Shown: in pieces, positions 26,609 through 35,809 of the stretch
How positions within the stretch are numbered: position 1 is the first letter of the stretch
How the letters are laid out: the number at the start of each line of letters is the position of its first letter
Source: Paenibacillus sp. FSL M7-0420
Lineage (GTDB): Bacteria; Bacillota; Bacilli; Paenibacillales; Paenibacillaceae
Direction of reading: 5' to 3'
Assembly: GCF_038002345.1 (NCBI RefSeq)
Contig: NZ_JBBOCJ010000001.1
Coordinates: forward strand, 1,116,001-1,180,000
Length of the DNA: 64,000 nucleotides
Notes under the pieces: model-generated
Told to the model about the DNA's origin: nothing
What the model saw: the letters and a program-made list of their open reading frames with translations, nothing else
The model's database searches: none
Program-made: the position numbers and the translations under genes

Positions 26609-27673
26609 ATGCATGTAGAGGTCCGTGGACTCGATAAGCATTTTGGCGATTTTCATGCGGTGAAGGATGTCCATTTCGGCATTACCAAAGGCCATCTGAT
26701 CGGGCTGCTCGGCCCAAGCGGCGGTGGCAAAACCTCCATCCTGCGGATGCTGGCGGGCCTTGAGACGCCGGATAGCGGCGAGATTATCTTCCACGGCCGG
26801 GCGGTGAACCATCTTCCGCCGCAGGAGCGTGAGATCGGCTTCGTCTTCCAGAATTATGCGCTGTTCAAGCATATGACGGTGTTCGAGAATATCGCCTTTG
26901 GCCTGAAAGTGAAGAAAGCCAGTAAGGCTGTCATCCGTGACCGTGTCACCGAGCTGGTGGAGCTGACCGGTCTGAAGGGCTTCGAGAACCGGTATCCGCA
27001 TCAGCTGTCCGGGGGGCAGCGCCAGCGGGTGGCTTTTGCCCGGGCGCTGGCCCCTGAGCCGCAGCTGCTGCTGCTGGATGAACCGTTCGCCGCGATTGAT
27101 GCGAAGATCCGCCAGGAGCTCCGTTCCTGGCTGCGGGAGCTGATCGAACGTGTCGGGATCACCTCGATCTTCGTCACCCACGACCAGGATGAGGCGATTG
27201 AAGTAGCGGATGAGATAATGATCATTAACCAGGGGCGGCTGGAGCAGAAGGGTACGCCTTGGGATATCTATAAAGAGCCGAAGACACCGTTCGTGGCCAC
27301 CTTCATCGGGGAATCTACGCTGATCGAGAGTGCTTCCGAGCTGAAGGGCTTCGAGGGCGCAGGTGACGGTAAGCCGACCAAGGCGCTGATCCGTCCCGAG
27401 TACATTGAGGTAGGCCATCTGCATGAATTCAAAATGGCTTCCGCTACGGAGCAAGGTACGGTCAAGCATCTGCATTTCCGCGGAAGTGAATGGCTCGTGG
27501 AGGTTGAGGTAAAGGGACATAAGCTGGTCACCTACCGCTCCCTGGAAAAAGAAACGCTGACTCCGGGCCAGGAAATATCCGTGCTGGTACACCGTGCTTA
27601 CCTGTTTAATGAGGAGCGGAGCTGGATTCAGGAGAATGGACTTAAGAAAGATCCGATGCCTGTATTTATCTAA
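26609..27673 (+). CDS. cysA: Sulfate ABC transporter ATPase CysA
   Basis: 354 aa from ATG 26609, preceded by AAAGGGAGGG. Walker A 'GPSGGGKTS' near residue 35, signature 'LSGGQRQRVAFARAL' near 132, Walker B 'LLLLDEPFAAID', switch His in 'VTHDQDEA'. A C-terminal regulatory TOBE-like part (240-354) is present, as in CysA of Bacillales and enterics. It hydrolyses ATP to drive uptake through CysT/CysW. The following gene is the substrate-binding lipoprotein. Confidence 0.94.
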   Translation: MHVEVRGLDKHFGDFHAVKDVHFGITKGHLIGLLGPSGGGKTSILRMLAGLETPDSGEIIFHGRAVNHLPPQEREIGFVFQNYALFKHMTVFENIAFGLKVKKASKAVIRDRVTELVELTGLKGFENRYPHQLSGGQRQRVAFARALAPEPQLLLLDEPFAAIDAKIRQELRSWLRELIERVGITSIFVTHDQDEAIEVADEIMIINQGRLEQKGTPWDIYKEPKTPFVATFIGESTLIESASELKGFEGAGDGKPTKALIRPEYIEVGHLHEFKMASATEQGTVKHLHFRGSEWLVEVEVKGHKLVTYRSLEKETLTPGQEISVLVHRAYLFNEERSWIQENGLKKDPMPVFI

Positions 27674-27703
27674 AAAATAAATGATGTGGGATGTGTCGCC
27701 GGT

Positions 27704-28777
27704 ATGAGGCTTATCAGAAGGAGCAGACAACTGCACGGATGGCTGACGGTCTTACTGCTGGTGGTGTTCACCCTGACCGCATCGGGCTGCGGGAATGAGC
27801 AGCCGGATGCAGGAGAGGCAGGTGCACCGCCGCAGGGAGATCTAACGCTTGTGGTGGGTGCCTACAGCGTGGTGAAGGATGCCATGGGCGAGATTCTCCC
27901 CAGGTTCGCGGAGAAGTGGAAGGCGGATACCGGTCAAACTATCGTATTCCAGCAGTCCTATGAGGCTTCCGGAACCCAGGCGCGGGCGATCGCCGGCGGC
28001 TTCGAGGCGGATGTCACGCTGCTTGCCATGGAAGGCGATGTCGGGAAGCTGGTCAAGGCGGGTCTTGTGGAGAAGGACTGGAAGCAGCGCGGCGGCGAGG
28101 CGGGCATGGTGACACGGTCGGTTGTGGCCCTGGGAACGCGGGAGGGCAATCCGAAGGGAATTCATGATTTTGCCGATCTGGCGAAGCCGGGGGTGAAGGT
28201 GCTCTACCCTAATCCGAAGACCTCCGGCGGTGCCCAGTGGGACATCAACGCGATCTACGGGGCCGGCCTGAAGCGTTCTGAGGAGCAGGAGGGGGCGAAG
28301 GACCCTGCGGCGGCCAAGGCATTCCTGGAGAGCATACACAGCAACGTCGAATCTCTGGATAAAAGCGGGCGGGCATCCATGGCTGCCTTCGAGTACGGGG
28401 TGGGCGATGTGATCGTCACTTATGAGAATGAGCTGCTGGCGCGGATTGCCGAGGGTGTGAAGTATGAGGTAGTCATCCCGAAGAATACGATTCTGATCGA
28501 GAATCCTGCGGCCGTAGTGGATAAATACGCGGATAAGCATGGTACCCGTGCGGCCGCAGAAGCGCTGGTCGATTATCTGACGACGCCTGAGGCACAGGAG
28601 ATATTCGCCAAGTTCGGCTTCCGTCCCGTGAACCAGCAGGTCTATGCGGCACATGAGAGCCAGTATCCGGTTCCTGCCGGGCTGTTCGATATCAGCTATC
28701 TTGGCGGCTGGGAGGAAGTCCGCACCACGTTATACTCCAAGCGGGGCATATGGTATCAGGTGCTGGCCGGGATCTAG
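27704..28777 (+). CDS. Sulfate-binding lipoprotein of the ABC importer
   Basis: 357 aa from ATG 27704; a GTG at 27686 in frame is possible, and neither has a strong ribosome site. A lipoprotein signal ends in LTASGC near residue 30, so it is membrane-anchored on the outside. The mature part is a Sbp/CysP-type type 2 periplasmic-binding fold: 'VVKDAMGEILPRF', 'QSYEASGTQARAI' and 'NPKTSGGAQWDINAIYG' match the family's sulfate-contacting loops. It delivers sulfate or thiosulfate to CysTW. Sbp and CysP cannot be told apart here. A hairpin (GGACGGC/GCCGTTCT, about 28,873-28,890) lies downstream. Confidence 0.9.
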   Translation: MRLIRRSRQLHGWLTVLLLVVFTLTASGCGNEQPDAGEAGAPPQGDLTLVVGAYSVVKDAMGEILPRFAEKWKADTGQTIVFQQSYEASGTQARAIAGGFEADVTLLAMEGDVGKLVKAGLVEKDWKQRGGEAGMVTRSVVALGTREGNPKGIHDFADLAKPGVKVLYPNPKTSGGAQWDINAIYGAGLKRSEEQEGAKDPAAAKAFLESIHSNVESLDKSGRASMAAFEYGVGDVIVTYENELLARIAEGVKYEVVIPKNTILIENPAAVVDKYADKHGTRAAAEALVDYLTTPEAQEIFAKFGFRPVNQQVYAAHESQYPVPAGLFDISYLGGWEEVRTTLYSKRGIWYQVLAGI

Positions 28778-28976
28778 GCGGTAGATGAGGTGGAATAGGA
28801 TTAGAAGACACTTGCTTAGTGTGGAGTGCGAAGGATTAAGGGAGCTGTTCTCCGGCCGGATGAGGCTGAAGGACGGCTTTTTGCCGTTCTTATGGGCCAG
28901 TATGCAAAGGGCCGGCTGCTGTTCTATAATGAACTGACGGATATTCGAGAAAAAAGACGATGAGGTGGGCATGCAT

Positions 28977-29759
28977 ATGGATACATTAGTGTTCCTCGGA
29001 ACAGGGGATGCCATGGGCGTCCCCCGGGTCTACTGTGATTGTGAGACCTGTACGGAAGCAAGAACCACCGGGCGCAATAACCGCCTGCGTTCTTCTGTGC
29101 TTATAGATAACGGCAGCGGCTTCCTGGCGATTGACTGCGGACCGGACTGGCGGCGGCAGATGGAGCTGCAGGGGCACCGCACCATGAAGCGTCTGCTCGT
29201 GACACATGCGCATTTCGATCATATTGGCGGGCTGCCGGAATGGGCGGACAGCTGCCGCTGGATGGGCTTCCGGGGAGAGCTGTACGCTCCGGCGGAGGTC
29301 ATTCCCGTCATCCAGCGGCAATACCCGTGGCTTACCGGGCATATCGACATGATCCCTTGCGATGACGGCATTACGCTGGATGGCTGGCAGATTAGCACAT
29401 GGCGGGTGAACCATGGCAAGAATGGTTACTCCTATGCCTACAGGCTGGAGAAGGAGGAATATGTCTGGGTGTACTGCCCGGACTCGATCTCTCTGACCAC
29501 GGAGGAAACCAGGCAGATGCATGGAGCGGACCTGCTGGTGCTGGGAACCAGCTTTTATTACGAGGCAGCTGAGTTGTCTACCCGCTCTGTGTATGATATG
29601 ACCGAAGCCGCCGATCTGCTGGAGACCGTTCAGCCGAGCCGTGCGGTATACACGCATATGTCGCATGATATCAATCTGGACAAGGATTATATTCTGCCGG
29701 AGAAGGTTACGCTGGCCGTTACGGGCATGAGGCTTCCGCTGTGCCGGGAGGAGATCTGA
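28977..29759 (+). CDS. Metallo-beta-lactamase fold hydrolase (PhnP-like)
   Basis: 260 aa from ATG 28977, nine bases after GAGGTG; ATG 28971 and GTG 28965 are also in frame. Starts 'LVFLGTGDAMGVPRVYCDCETC', the Cys-rich entry typical of PhnP-like phosphodiesterases. The metal site is 'THAHFDHIGGL' near residue 66, with further ligands in 'YCPDS' and 'HMSHD'. PhnP acts on cyclic phosphates in phosphonate use, but no phosphonate genes are nearby, so a general phosphodiesterase role is safer. Stands alone. Confidence 0.8.
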   Translation: MDTLVFLGTGDAMGVPRVYCDCETCTEARTTGRNNRLRSSVLIDNGSGFLAIDCGPDWRRQMELQGHRTMKRLLVTHAHFDHIGGLPEWADSCRWMGFRGELYAPAEVIPVIQRQYPWLTGHIDMIPCDDGITLDGWQISTWRVNHGKNGYSYAYRLEKEEYVWVYCPDSISLTTEETRQMHGADLLVLGTSFYYEAAELSTRSVYDMTEAADLLETVQPSRAVYTHMSHDINLDKDYILPEKVTLAVTGMRLPLCREEI

Positions 29760-29848
29760 GCAGCATAGTAGTCCGGGACTTGTGTGTGTCACTTAGGGTA
29801 TGTGCAATTTGAAGCAGTGAGTTCGATTCCCGGGAGGAGCTGGTTGTG

Positions 29849-30196
29849 ATGATCAAAGGTTTCGGAGGAATTTTCTGGAGAACCGGAAATCTTGAAGCGG
29901 TGAAGAAATGGTACAGTGAGGCACTGAAGCTTGAAATTGACAGTTGGAACGGGACTGTAATCAGACCCGGGTCAGGCAATGAGACGATCTTGTCCTTCTT
30001 CACTGAGGATGATCCTTATTTCCCGGCAGAGCAACAGATGATGTTGAATTTCCAGGTCCATGATCTGGACGAGGTTATCAAGCATCTGGAGCAGATAGGC
30101 GTACCGCTTGCCAAGAACAAAGAGAGCAGCGAATTCGGACAATTTGTTTGGATTACAGACCCTGACGGGCGGCTGGTTGAGCTTTGGGAGAAATAA
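29849..30196 (+). CDS. VOC family (glyoxalase/bleomycin resistance-like) protein
   Basis: 115 aa from ATG 29849, with GGGAGGAG upstream; GTG 29846 directly before could also start it. A single VOC domain: 'FWRTGNLEAVKKWYSEALKLEI' opens the first beta-alpha-beta unit, and 'WITDPDGRLVELWEK' closes the second with the metal-binding Glu. Substrate is unknown; members range from lyases to drug-binding proteins. A terminator follows. Confidence 0.88.
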   Translation: MIKGFGGIFWRTGNLEAVKKWYSEALKLEIDSWNGTVIRPGSGNETILSFFTEDDPYFPAEQQMMLNFQVHDLDEVIKHLEQIGVPLAKNKESSEFGQFVWITDPDGRLVELWEK

Positions 30197-30204
30197 TGCC
30201 GAAA

Positions 30205-30260
30205 TACGCTCCTCATAGAGCAGACAGGTTTGATTACTGCTGCTGTATGGGGAGTTTTTA
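30205..30260 (+). terminator. Terminator after the VOC gene
   Basis: CTCCTCATA (30209-30217) pairs with TATGGGGAG (30246-30254), with a second inner stem of GAGCAG/CTGCT, then TTTTTATT. Confidence 0.8.
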
Positions 30261-30294
30261 TTATGCTTTTCATTCCCAAGACCGATCCGGGAAT

Positions 30295-30570
30295 CCGCCC
30301 CCCGGCGCTGGGTCCCTTGCCAGGGGGCTAGTAAACTATAGGCATTGGAGCCGCAGAGAGTGAGCCCACTACGAGCCCGACTTCCATTTTTATGTATATG
30401 ATGCGTATTTTTCTTTATTTTCAAAAAGGGAAGGAGGTACTATACTATAACGATGTGCCGGTGGGGATGGTATTCTCCGCAAAAGCACCCGTGAGTCGGA
30501 CGGGGAACTCCATGACTGCAAGGTATATGCCAAGGTACGGGGTGCGGAATTCTAAAGGGGAGCTGATGAT
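30295..30570 (+). promoter_or_regulatory. Structured leader of the ABC exporter with a short upstream ORF
   Basis: After a GC-rich hairpin (arms near 30,309-30,318 and 30,323-30,335), an ORF from ATG 30453 to TGA encodes MCRWGWYSPQKHP. Its 3' end overlaps two competing helices: a local CCCGT/ACGGG hairpin (about 30,487-30,503), and a longer pairing of GCACCCGT with ACGGGGTGC near 30,537-30,545. The exporter's ribosome site AAAGGGGAG lies just beyond. The AGGAGG at 30,432 is 15 bases from the ATG, longer than usual. This reads like a translation-dependent attenuator. Confidence 0.4.
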
Positions 30571-32334
30571 GTGAAGAAGAAAGGTGCTTTTGCCAGATTA
30601 AGTACATATATGCTAAGACATAAGCTAATCTATGCTGTACTGCTCTTGGTGACGTTATTTAGTATTGTGCTGGATCTGACCATGGCCTGGTTCCTGGCCA
30701 GGATTACGGATGCAGCTGTACGTCTTGATGTGGAAGCGTTCAAGGGGCTTACCTGGTTCGGGATTCTATTCTTGCTGGTCACGGGATTGAATACCTTCGT
30801 CAGTGCGTATCTCAAGACCAATGTATCGGCCAAAATCAGAAATGAGCTGCGTCAGGACATGATGGGGCATACGCTGGCCTTGCCGCAGTCTTATTTCGAC
30901 CGCAATCATTCCGGTGATTTGTTGTCCCGGTTCACGAATGACAATCAATCGGTCGGAGAAGCCTGCGGGCAGGTGATGCTGGATCTGCTGCGCAACCCGC
31001 TGCTGGCGATAGCCTCCTTCGGTTATCTGCTCTATATTAACTGGCTGCTGGCGCTGATCTGCCTGTCCATCGGGCCGCTGCTGTTCCTGACCGGTAAAAT
31101 CTTCGGCAATGCGATGCGCATCAACAGTGTGCGGGTGCAGGAAAGTATGAGCCGGACTACGGCTTTTCTGAACGATATTCTGGGCAGCAGTATGGTGTTC
31201 AAGGCATTCTCCATGGAGCGCAGGCTGCAGAAGCAATATGTGGGCTACAGTGAGGATATTGCCTCAGGGGAGAAAAAGAAAGCGAGAATCGAAGGGGCAA
31301 CCGGAGCGATCTCCTCCTTGCTGGGGAATCTGACCTTCCTGCTGGCTCTGGTGATTGCCGGGTGGTTCGTGGCGAATGGACGGCTTGAGGTCGGGGCGAT
31401 GATTGCCTTCATTCAGCTGATGAATTATCTGGTTGGGCCGTTCTCGTCTCTGCCGGGCCTGGTCGCTTCCATGCAGCAGTCGCTGGGTGCGGCGGAGCGG
31501 ATCTTCGAGGTGATGGATGCGCCTGCTGAGGTTGAGGTGCTGCCTGAGGTCCGGGCGGAGCTGCCGGGGTTCGGGGAGCTTCGGCTCGCAGAGGTGTCAT
31601 TTAGCTATCCGGGCAGTGAGAAGCAGAGCCTTAACAAGGTCAGTCTGGAGCTGGCACGCGGCCAGCAAATGGCCGTAGTAGGTCCGAGCGGCGGCGGGAA
31701 ATCCACCTTGTTCAAGCTGCTGCTGGGCTTCTACCAGACGGATGCAGGTGAGGCTGCGATCAACGGCCGTCCGATCAGCGGAATACCGCTGGCAGAGCTT
31801 CGTAGCTACTTTGCCTATGTGCCTCAGGAGTCGGGCCTATATTCCGGGAGCATCCGGGACAATATCGAGAGCGGCAAGCCCGGTGTGTCAGACGAGGAGA
31901 TTGTTGAGGCGCTGCGGCAGGCGAATGCGTACGAGTTCGTGACGGAGCTGCCGGAAGGCATACACACGGACATTGGCGAGCATGGCTCCCGGTTGTCCGG
32001 CGGTCAGAGGCAGCGGCTGTCCATTGCCAGAGCGATGCTTAAGGATGCACCGATTCTGCTGCTGGATGAAGCTACGGCTGCCCTCGACAATGAGTCGGAG
32101 CGAATGGTCCAGCAGGCGATCCGTAAGCTGATGAAGGATAAGACAACGCTTGTGATTGCCCACCGGCTCTCGACCATCCAGAATGCCGATGTCATCCTGG
32201 TGATGGAGAACGGGGAGATTGTGGAGCGGGGCGGACATGAGGAGCTGCTTGCGGCGGAGGGGCGGTACTCGGATCTGTATCATTCACAGCTTGAGCAGGA
32301 GGCGGCGGAGGAATTGTTAGCCCCTATAGTCTAG
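30571..32334 (+). CDS. ABC exporter (fused membrane and ATPase domains)
   Basis: 587 aa, GTG at 30571 after AAAGGGGAGC. Six-helix type 1 exporter membrane domain (about 15-310), then an ATPase domain: Walker A 'VVGPSGGGKSTLFKLLLG' near residue 370, signature 'LSGGQRQRLSIARAM' near 476, Walker B 'ILLLDEATAALD', and H-loop 'IAHRLS'. This is a half transporter of the multidrug (BmrA/LmrA) type and should work as a homodimer. Export of a toxic compound or antibiotic is likely but unproven; the long leader fits inducible resistance. Its stop is four bases from the end of the convergent next gene. Confidence 0.92.
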   Translation: MKKKGAFARLSTYMLRHKLIYAVLLLVTLFSIVLDLTMAWFLARITDAAVRLDVEAFKGLTWFGILFLLVTGLNTFVSAYLKTNVSAKIRNELRQDMMGHTLALPQSYFDRNHSGDLLSRFTNDNQSVGEACGQVMLDLLRNPLLAIASFGYLLYINWLLALICLSIGPLLFLTGKIFGNAMRINSVRVQESMSRTTAFLNDILGSSMVFKAFSMERRLQKQYVGYSEDIASGEKKKARIEGATGAISSLLGNLTFLLALVIAGWFVANGRLEVGAMIAFIQLMNYLVGPFSSLPGLVASMQQSLGAAERIFEVMDAPAEVEVLPEVRAELPGFGELRLAEVSFSYPGSEKQSLNKVSLELARGQQMAVVGPSGGGKSTLFKLLLGFYQTDAGEAAINGRPISGIPLAELRSYFAYVPQESGLYSGSIRDNIESGKPGVSDEEIVEALRQANAYEFVTELPEGIHTDIGEHGSRLSGGQRQRLSIARAMLKDAPILLLDEATAALDNESERMVQQAIRKLMKDKTTLVIAHRLSTIQNADVILVMENGEIVERGGHEELLAAEGRYSDLYHSQLEQEAAEELLAPIV

Positions 32335-32338
32335 CCTG

Positions 32339-32695
32339 CTAAAAACTATCCATGGCCTGGATCACCTGTCCCAGCGCCTGGAGTCTTCTTTCAAGAAGCG
32401 TCCGCTGCGGGCTGCCGGCCTTAGACTTGGCATAACTGGATTCTACGGATGGGGTTAACCCGAGCAGAACATGGCGGGCTTCTGCCAGCTCGGCAGGGGT
32501 ATAAGAGAGCGGCTTCTGATTCCAGACGTTGTCCAGAACAGCTAACCCGATCTGCATGGCATTCAAGCGTTTCTGGACCAGAGTCGTATTGGAGCCGCTG
32601 CTTGTCATCTGGGTTAGGGCGCTCTCAAGCTTACGGATGGTCGATTGCATCGAGGCTATGGATTGCAGTTGTTCCTCATTTGATATCTCTTCCAT
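32339..32695 (-). CDS. Small helical protein of unknown function
   Basis: 118 aa, ATG with a GAGGAAG site. All-helical, hydrophilic, with two similar halves: 'IRKLESALTQM...LVQKRLNAMQIGLAVLDNVW' and 'LLERRLQALGQVIQAM' both follow a '(V/L)(L)xxRLxAxxxgl' pattern, which suggests an internal duplication. No signal peptide and no known motif. It converges on the exporter gene with four bases between stops, so no terminator separates them. I do not recognise the family. Confidence 0.55.
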   Translation of the reverse strand: MEEISNEEQLQSIASMQSTIRKLESALTQMTSSGSNTTLVQKRLNAMQIGLAVLDNVWNQKPLSYTPAELAEARHVLLGLTPSVESSYAKSKAGSPQRTLLERRLQALGQVIQAMDSF

Positions 32696-32723
32696 GAAGG
32701 ATCTTCCTCTCTATTTAGTATTC

Positions 32724-32776
32724 AAGGGTGGCGCACCGCAGTTCGTACCATGAACCTGCGGGGGGCCACCCTTTTT
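32724..32776 (+). terminator. Strong hairpin with T run
   Basis: AAGGGTGGC (about 32,725-32,733) pairs with GCCACCCTT (32,764-32,772), followed by TTTTT. The T run is on the plus strand although both flanking genes are on the minus strand, so its client is unclear. A second hairpin, CCCCACTTTGTGGGG near 32,842-32,856, is well placed to end the minus-strand HAD gene. Confidence 0.6.
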
Positions 32777-32893
32777 TGGAAAGATAATTTAGATGTTCTG
32801 GGGTCCCCGCAAAGTACCTGAATATACATCGAAGCTAAAGCCCCACTTTGTGGGGTTATTTAGCATAAGATGTTCTGCTGTTGTTGCAGCAGC

Positions 32894-33706
32894 TTATGCT
32901 TCTTGACCTGCGTTAAGAATGAACTTATCAATGGCGTATTTCACGCCGTCCTCATTGTTGCTAAGTGTAACGAAATCAGCGATTTCCTTCAGCGCAGGAA
33001 TGGCATTCGCCATTGCTACACCGAGACCCGCAGCTTCAAGCATCTCATGATCATTCCAGGAATCGCCGACAGCCATCGTCTCGGACAGCTCGCAGCCAAA
33101 GTGTGCAGCCAGGAATTCCAGGGCCAGACCCTTGGTGCCTTCATGATGCATAATCTCCAGGAAATGCGGCTTGGACTTCGTGATATGAACCGAATCGCCG
33201 AGCAGGCTGCGCAGGATCGGGGACAGCTCATCGAGGAAGTCGGGATCGTCGATAATGAGCATTTTTGGTGTTTTTTGCGGAACCAGCTTGGCTTCCCAGT
33301 CCGGCTCGATATAGTACTGCGTTCCGTTCAGAGTCGAATAGTCAATCAGCTTCTGGTTCTCTTCCCGGGCGTACAGCTTGTCGTCAATATAAGTCTGCAG
33401 GTGCAGATCATGCTCTACACAATATTGGAAAAGCTTGCGCACCGCGTCCTGCGGCACATAACGCTCATACAGGACCTCTTCATCGAGCAGGTTCTTCACC
33501 AGCGCTCCCTGATAGGTGATGATTGGCACATTCAGTCCGGTCTGGCGGGCAATCGCCTGAGCGGAAGCATAAGCGCGTCCGGTAGCGAGGGTGACCACAA
33601 CGCCTGCGGCTACAGCCTGCTCCAGCGCGGTCTGCGTGGCCGGGGTAACTTCCTTATCGTCGTTAATCAGGGTGTCGTCAATATCGATGGCAATCAATTT
33701 GTACAT
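32894..33706 (-). CDS. Cof-type HAD-IIB family phosphatase
   Basis: 270 aa, ATG after TTAGGAGAGAA. HAD motif I is 'IAIDIDDTLINDD' at the N-terminus (nucleophile and acid Asp), motif II 'TLATGR', motif III Lys in the 'EAKLV' to 'KGLALEFL' region, and motif IV 'AVGDSWNDHEML'. The type IIB cap lies between motifs II and III. Such enzymes dephosphorylate sugar phosphates, FMN or pyridoxal phosphate; the substrate is not evident. Single gene. Confidence 0.92.
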   Translation of the reverse strand: MYKLIAIDIDDTLINDDKEVTPATQTALEQAVAAGVVVTLATGRAYASAQAIARQTGLNVPIITYQGALVKNLLDEEVLYERYVPQDAVRKLFQYCVEHDLHLQTYIDDKLYAREENQKLIDYSTLNGTQYYIEPDWEAKLVPQKTPKMLIIDDPDFLDELSPILRSLLGDSVHITKSKPHFLEIMHHEGTKGLALEFLAAHFGCELSETMAVGDSWNDHEMLEAAGLGVAMANAIPALKEIADFVTLSNNEDGVKYAIDKFILNAGQEA

Positions 33707-33847
33707 TTGGGTTCTCTCCTAAGCGTGGTTAGTAGTCCGGCTGTCCGCTGAATCCTCTATAGGAAGGGTAGCGGAAGCACGGCTCTCTGTCTGTAGCAAT
33801 GGAACTTATTAACGTGAAGTCTGGCAAAAGGGGCCGCGGACTCCGGC

Positions 33848-34768
33848 TCAGCCCTCCGCCTGCGTCCCGGACGGCGCGGGGCTGAGCTCTGCCAGCAGCA
33901 TAGCGGCCAGAATGCAGCCGCAGCCGAGCAGCGCGGATACGCCCAGCGTCTCTCCGCCGAAGAGCAGGCCGGTGACGGCAGCGAACACCGGCTCCATGGC
34001 ATAGATGATCGCCACCCTGGACGGGGTGGTGTACTTCTGGCAAGCCGTCTGAATCCAGAAGGCGAAGGCGCTGGTCGGGCCGATGGAGATCAGCATAGCA
34101 GAGAGCACCTCCGGCTGGCGGAGCAGCTCTCCGCTATGCAGCAGCGGGCCGCTTCCGTCCACAAGCAGGGAGGCGGCGATGCTGAGCAGGCCTACGAAGC
34201 CGAGCTGAAGCGCCGCCAGCGGCAGGGCCGGATAACGCGGTGCGTATCTGCCGGTATACGCGATCTGCAGCGCAAAAGCCACGGCGCAGAGCAGAATCAG
34301 GCCATCGCCCTTATTCAGGGAGAAGGCAGAGCCGGTAAAGGTCAGCAGATACAAGCCCCCCGCTGCAAGCCCGGCACTCACCCAGGTATATCTGGAGATG
34401 GCCGTCTTCAGCAGTGCCAGAGACAGGAACGGGACCAGCACCACCGACAGCCCGGTGATAAATCCCGTGTTGGAGGTGGTGGTGTACAGCAGCCCCACGG
34501 TCTGGAAGCCGTAGCCAAGGAACAGGAAGAGGCCCAGCAGCAGGGCATGCATCACCATGCGCAAGCTTAGCTTGCGCCATTCCTGGCGGTAGAAGACAGC
34601 GGTAATCAAGGCCAGCAGCACGGCGGCACCTGTAAACCGGATGCTGTTAAAGGCAAGCGGCGGCAGCACCCGTACGGCGGACTGCACGATCAGAAACGTG
34701 CATCCCCACATCATCGCCACCAGTAGCAGACTTAGATCGGCGATTCGGGAGCGATTCACAGGGTTCAT
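33848..34768 (-). CDS. EamA family (DMT) transporter
   Basis: 306 aa from ATG 34768; GTG 34759 has better spacing to the GAAAGG and is an alternative, while the frame extends uselessly to 34930. Ten hydrophobic segments form two EamA repeats; 'LLLVAMMWGCTFLIVQSA' opens the first and 'EPVFAAVTGLLFGGETLG' is the conserved end of the second. DMT members export amino acids or other metabolites; substrate unknown. Divergent from the YdjM-like gene. Confidence 0.88.
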   Translation of the reverse strand: MNPVNRSRIADLSLLLVAMMWGCTFLIVQSAVRVLPPLAFNSIRFTGAAVLLALITAVFYRQEWRKLSLRMVMHALLLGLFLFLGYGFQTVGLLYTTTSNTGFITGLSVVLVPFLSLALLKTAISRYTWVSAGLAAGGLYLLTFTGSAFSLNKGDGLILLCAVAFALQIAYTGRYAPRYPALPLAALQLGFVGLLSIAASLLVDGSGPLLHSGELLRQPEVLSAMLISIGPTSAFAFWIQTACQKYTTPSRVAIIYAMEPVFAAVTGLLFGGETLGVSALLGCGCILAAMLLAELSPAPSGTQAEG

Positions 34769-34990
34769 CCTTTCAGGGCCAGTTGAGTTGTCCAAATTGT
34801 ATCCTAAAACAGGGGGCAGGACAAGCCGAAACTCTGCGGCATCCTTGGCCCCGTGGGCGTGAATAGCCTGGAAACTACATACAAGCTGGACAAAAAAGGA
34901 AAGCCTTGGTATACTTCGGTAACCGCACACCTGTTCTTATTTCGGGACATCCAGAAGCATTTATACTTTCATCTAAGGAGCGGATTCACC

Positions 34991-35701
34991 ATGATGGGCA
35001 AATCCCATTTAGTTATCAGCACCGGGGTTACCCTGTCCGCCATGAGCCTGCTAGGGCATGCTATTACCCTTCCGGCTGTTGCCGTCGCTGTGGTCAGCTC
35101 GCTGCTGCCCGATATCGACGAGCCGAATTCCATGCTGGTACGCAAGGCCGTGCCGGAGTTTTTGCTGCGTATTCTGCAGGTAGCGCTGATTGGAGCGGGC
35201 ATTTATCTTTATTTTGCCGGGATAGCGGAGCCGCCCTGGAATATCGCACTGGCGCTGCTGGTGGGCAGCGTATCCTTCCTGCCCAGCCGCAGGCTGCGGC
35301 ATCTGGTGATGCTGCTGATTGCGCTGGCCTTGTTTGCTTTTGCCGATGCTTATGATCCATGGAACTATATCGCCGCCTGTGTGCTGGTCGTTGCTTCCAT
35401 AGTTCCTCACCGGGGAATCACGCATACGCTATATGCCGTTGCCGGATGGGGCGCGCTGCTGTACTTCGTCTCCCTTGACATGAATGACGGCGGCAGTCTG
35501 TGGATTGCCGGGAGCCTGTCCTACGGACTGCATTTGCTCGCCGACTCCCTGACCCAGCGCGGGATCACCCCGCTGCCTCCGATTCCCTTCAAGCTGCGGC
35601 TGAAGCTGATGAGCACCGGCACGAAGAAGGGCAACGCGGTGGAGAAAGTATGCGTGATGCTTACGCTGGCGCTGGTGTTGTATGTGTTCGTGCTTGTATA
35701 G
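34991..35701 (+). CDS. YdjM-like membrane-bound metal-dependent hydrolase
   Basis: 236 aa from ATG 34991, set by AAGGAG at 34976. Starts 'MMGKSHLVISTGVTLS', and the YdjM/DUF457 signature residues follow: 'SSLLPDIDEPNS', 'VPHRGITHTLY' and 'YGLHLLADSLTQRGITPLPP'. The His/Asp set is metal-binding in this family, with about six helices. Relatives are annotated as inner-membrane hydrolases; YdjM of E. coli is LexA-controlled. No SOS box was seen here by eye. A bidirectional terminator follows. Confidence 0.85.
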   Translation: MMGKSHLVISTGVTLSAMSLLGHAITLPAVAVAVVSSLLPDIDEPNSMLVRKAVPEFLLRILQVALIGAGIYLYFAGIAEPPWNIALALLVGSVSFLPSRRLRHLVMLLIALALFAFADAYDPWNYIAACVLVVASIVPHRGITHTLYAVAGWGALLYFVSLDMNDGGSLWIAGSLSYGLHLLADSLTQRGITPLPPIPFKLRLKLMSTGTKKGNAVEKVCVMLTLALVLYVFVLV

Positions 35702-35728
35702 CAGCGAACCCGGCAAGCATACGGAGGC

Positions 35729-35783
35729 AAAGAACCCCACTAGCTCTGCGCAGGATGCGGCAGGTTAGCGGGGTTCTTTTTAA
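35729..35783. terminator. Bidirectional terminator
   Basis: AAAGAACCCC (about 35,729-35,738) pairs with GGGGTTCTTT (35,770-35,779), with T runs on both strands. It ends the YdjM-like gene and the convergent lipoate ligase. Confidence 0.88.
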
Positions 35784-35809
35784 AATATAAAATTCGACTT
35801 GCTATAAAG

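Noticed and set aside
26603..27736. 377-codon open frame on the minus strand
   Set aside because: Antisense to cysA, whose Walker and signature motifs are intact.
29818..29850. GTTCGATTCCCGGGAGG, resembling a tRNA T-arm
   Set aside because: There is no matching D-arm, anticodon arm or acceptor stem upstream, so no tRNA can be folded.
30392..30574. 60-codon frame overlapping the exporter start
   Set aside because: It lies over the structured leader, has no fitting ribosome site and no domain; the 13-codon ORF in another frame is the better candidate.
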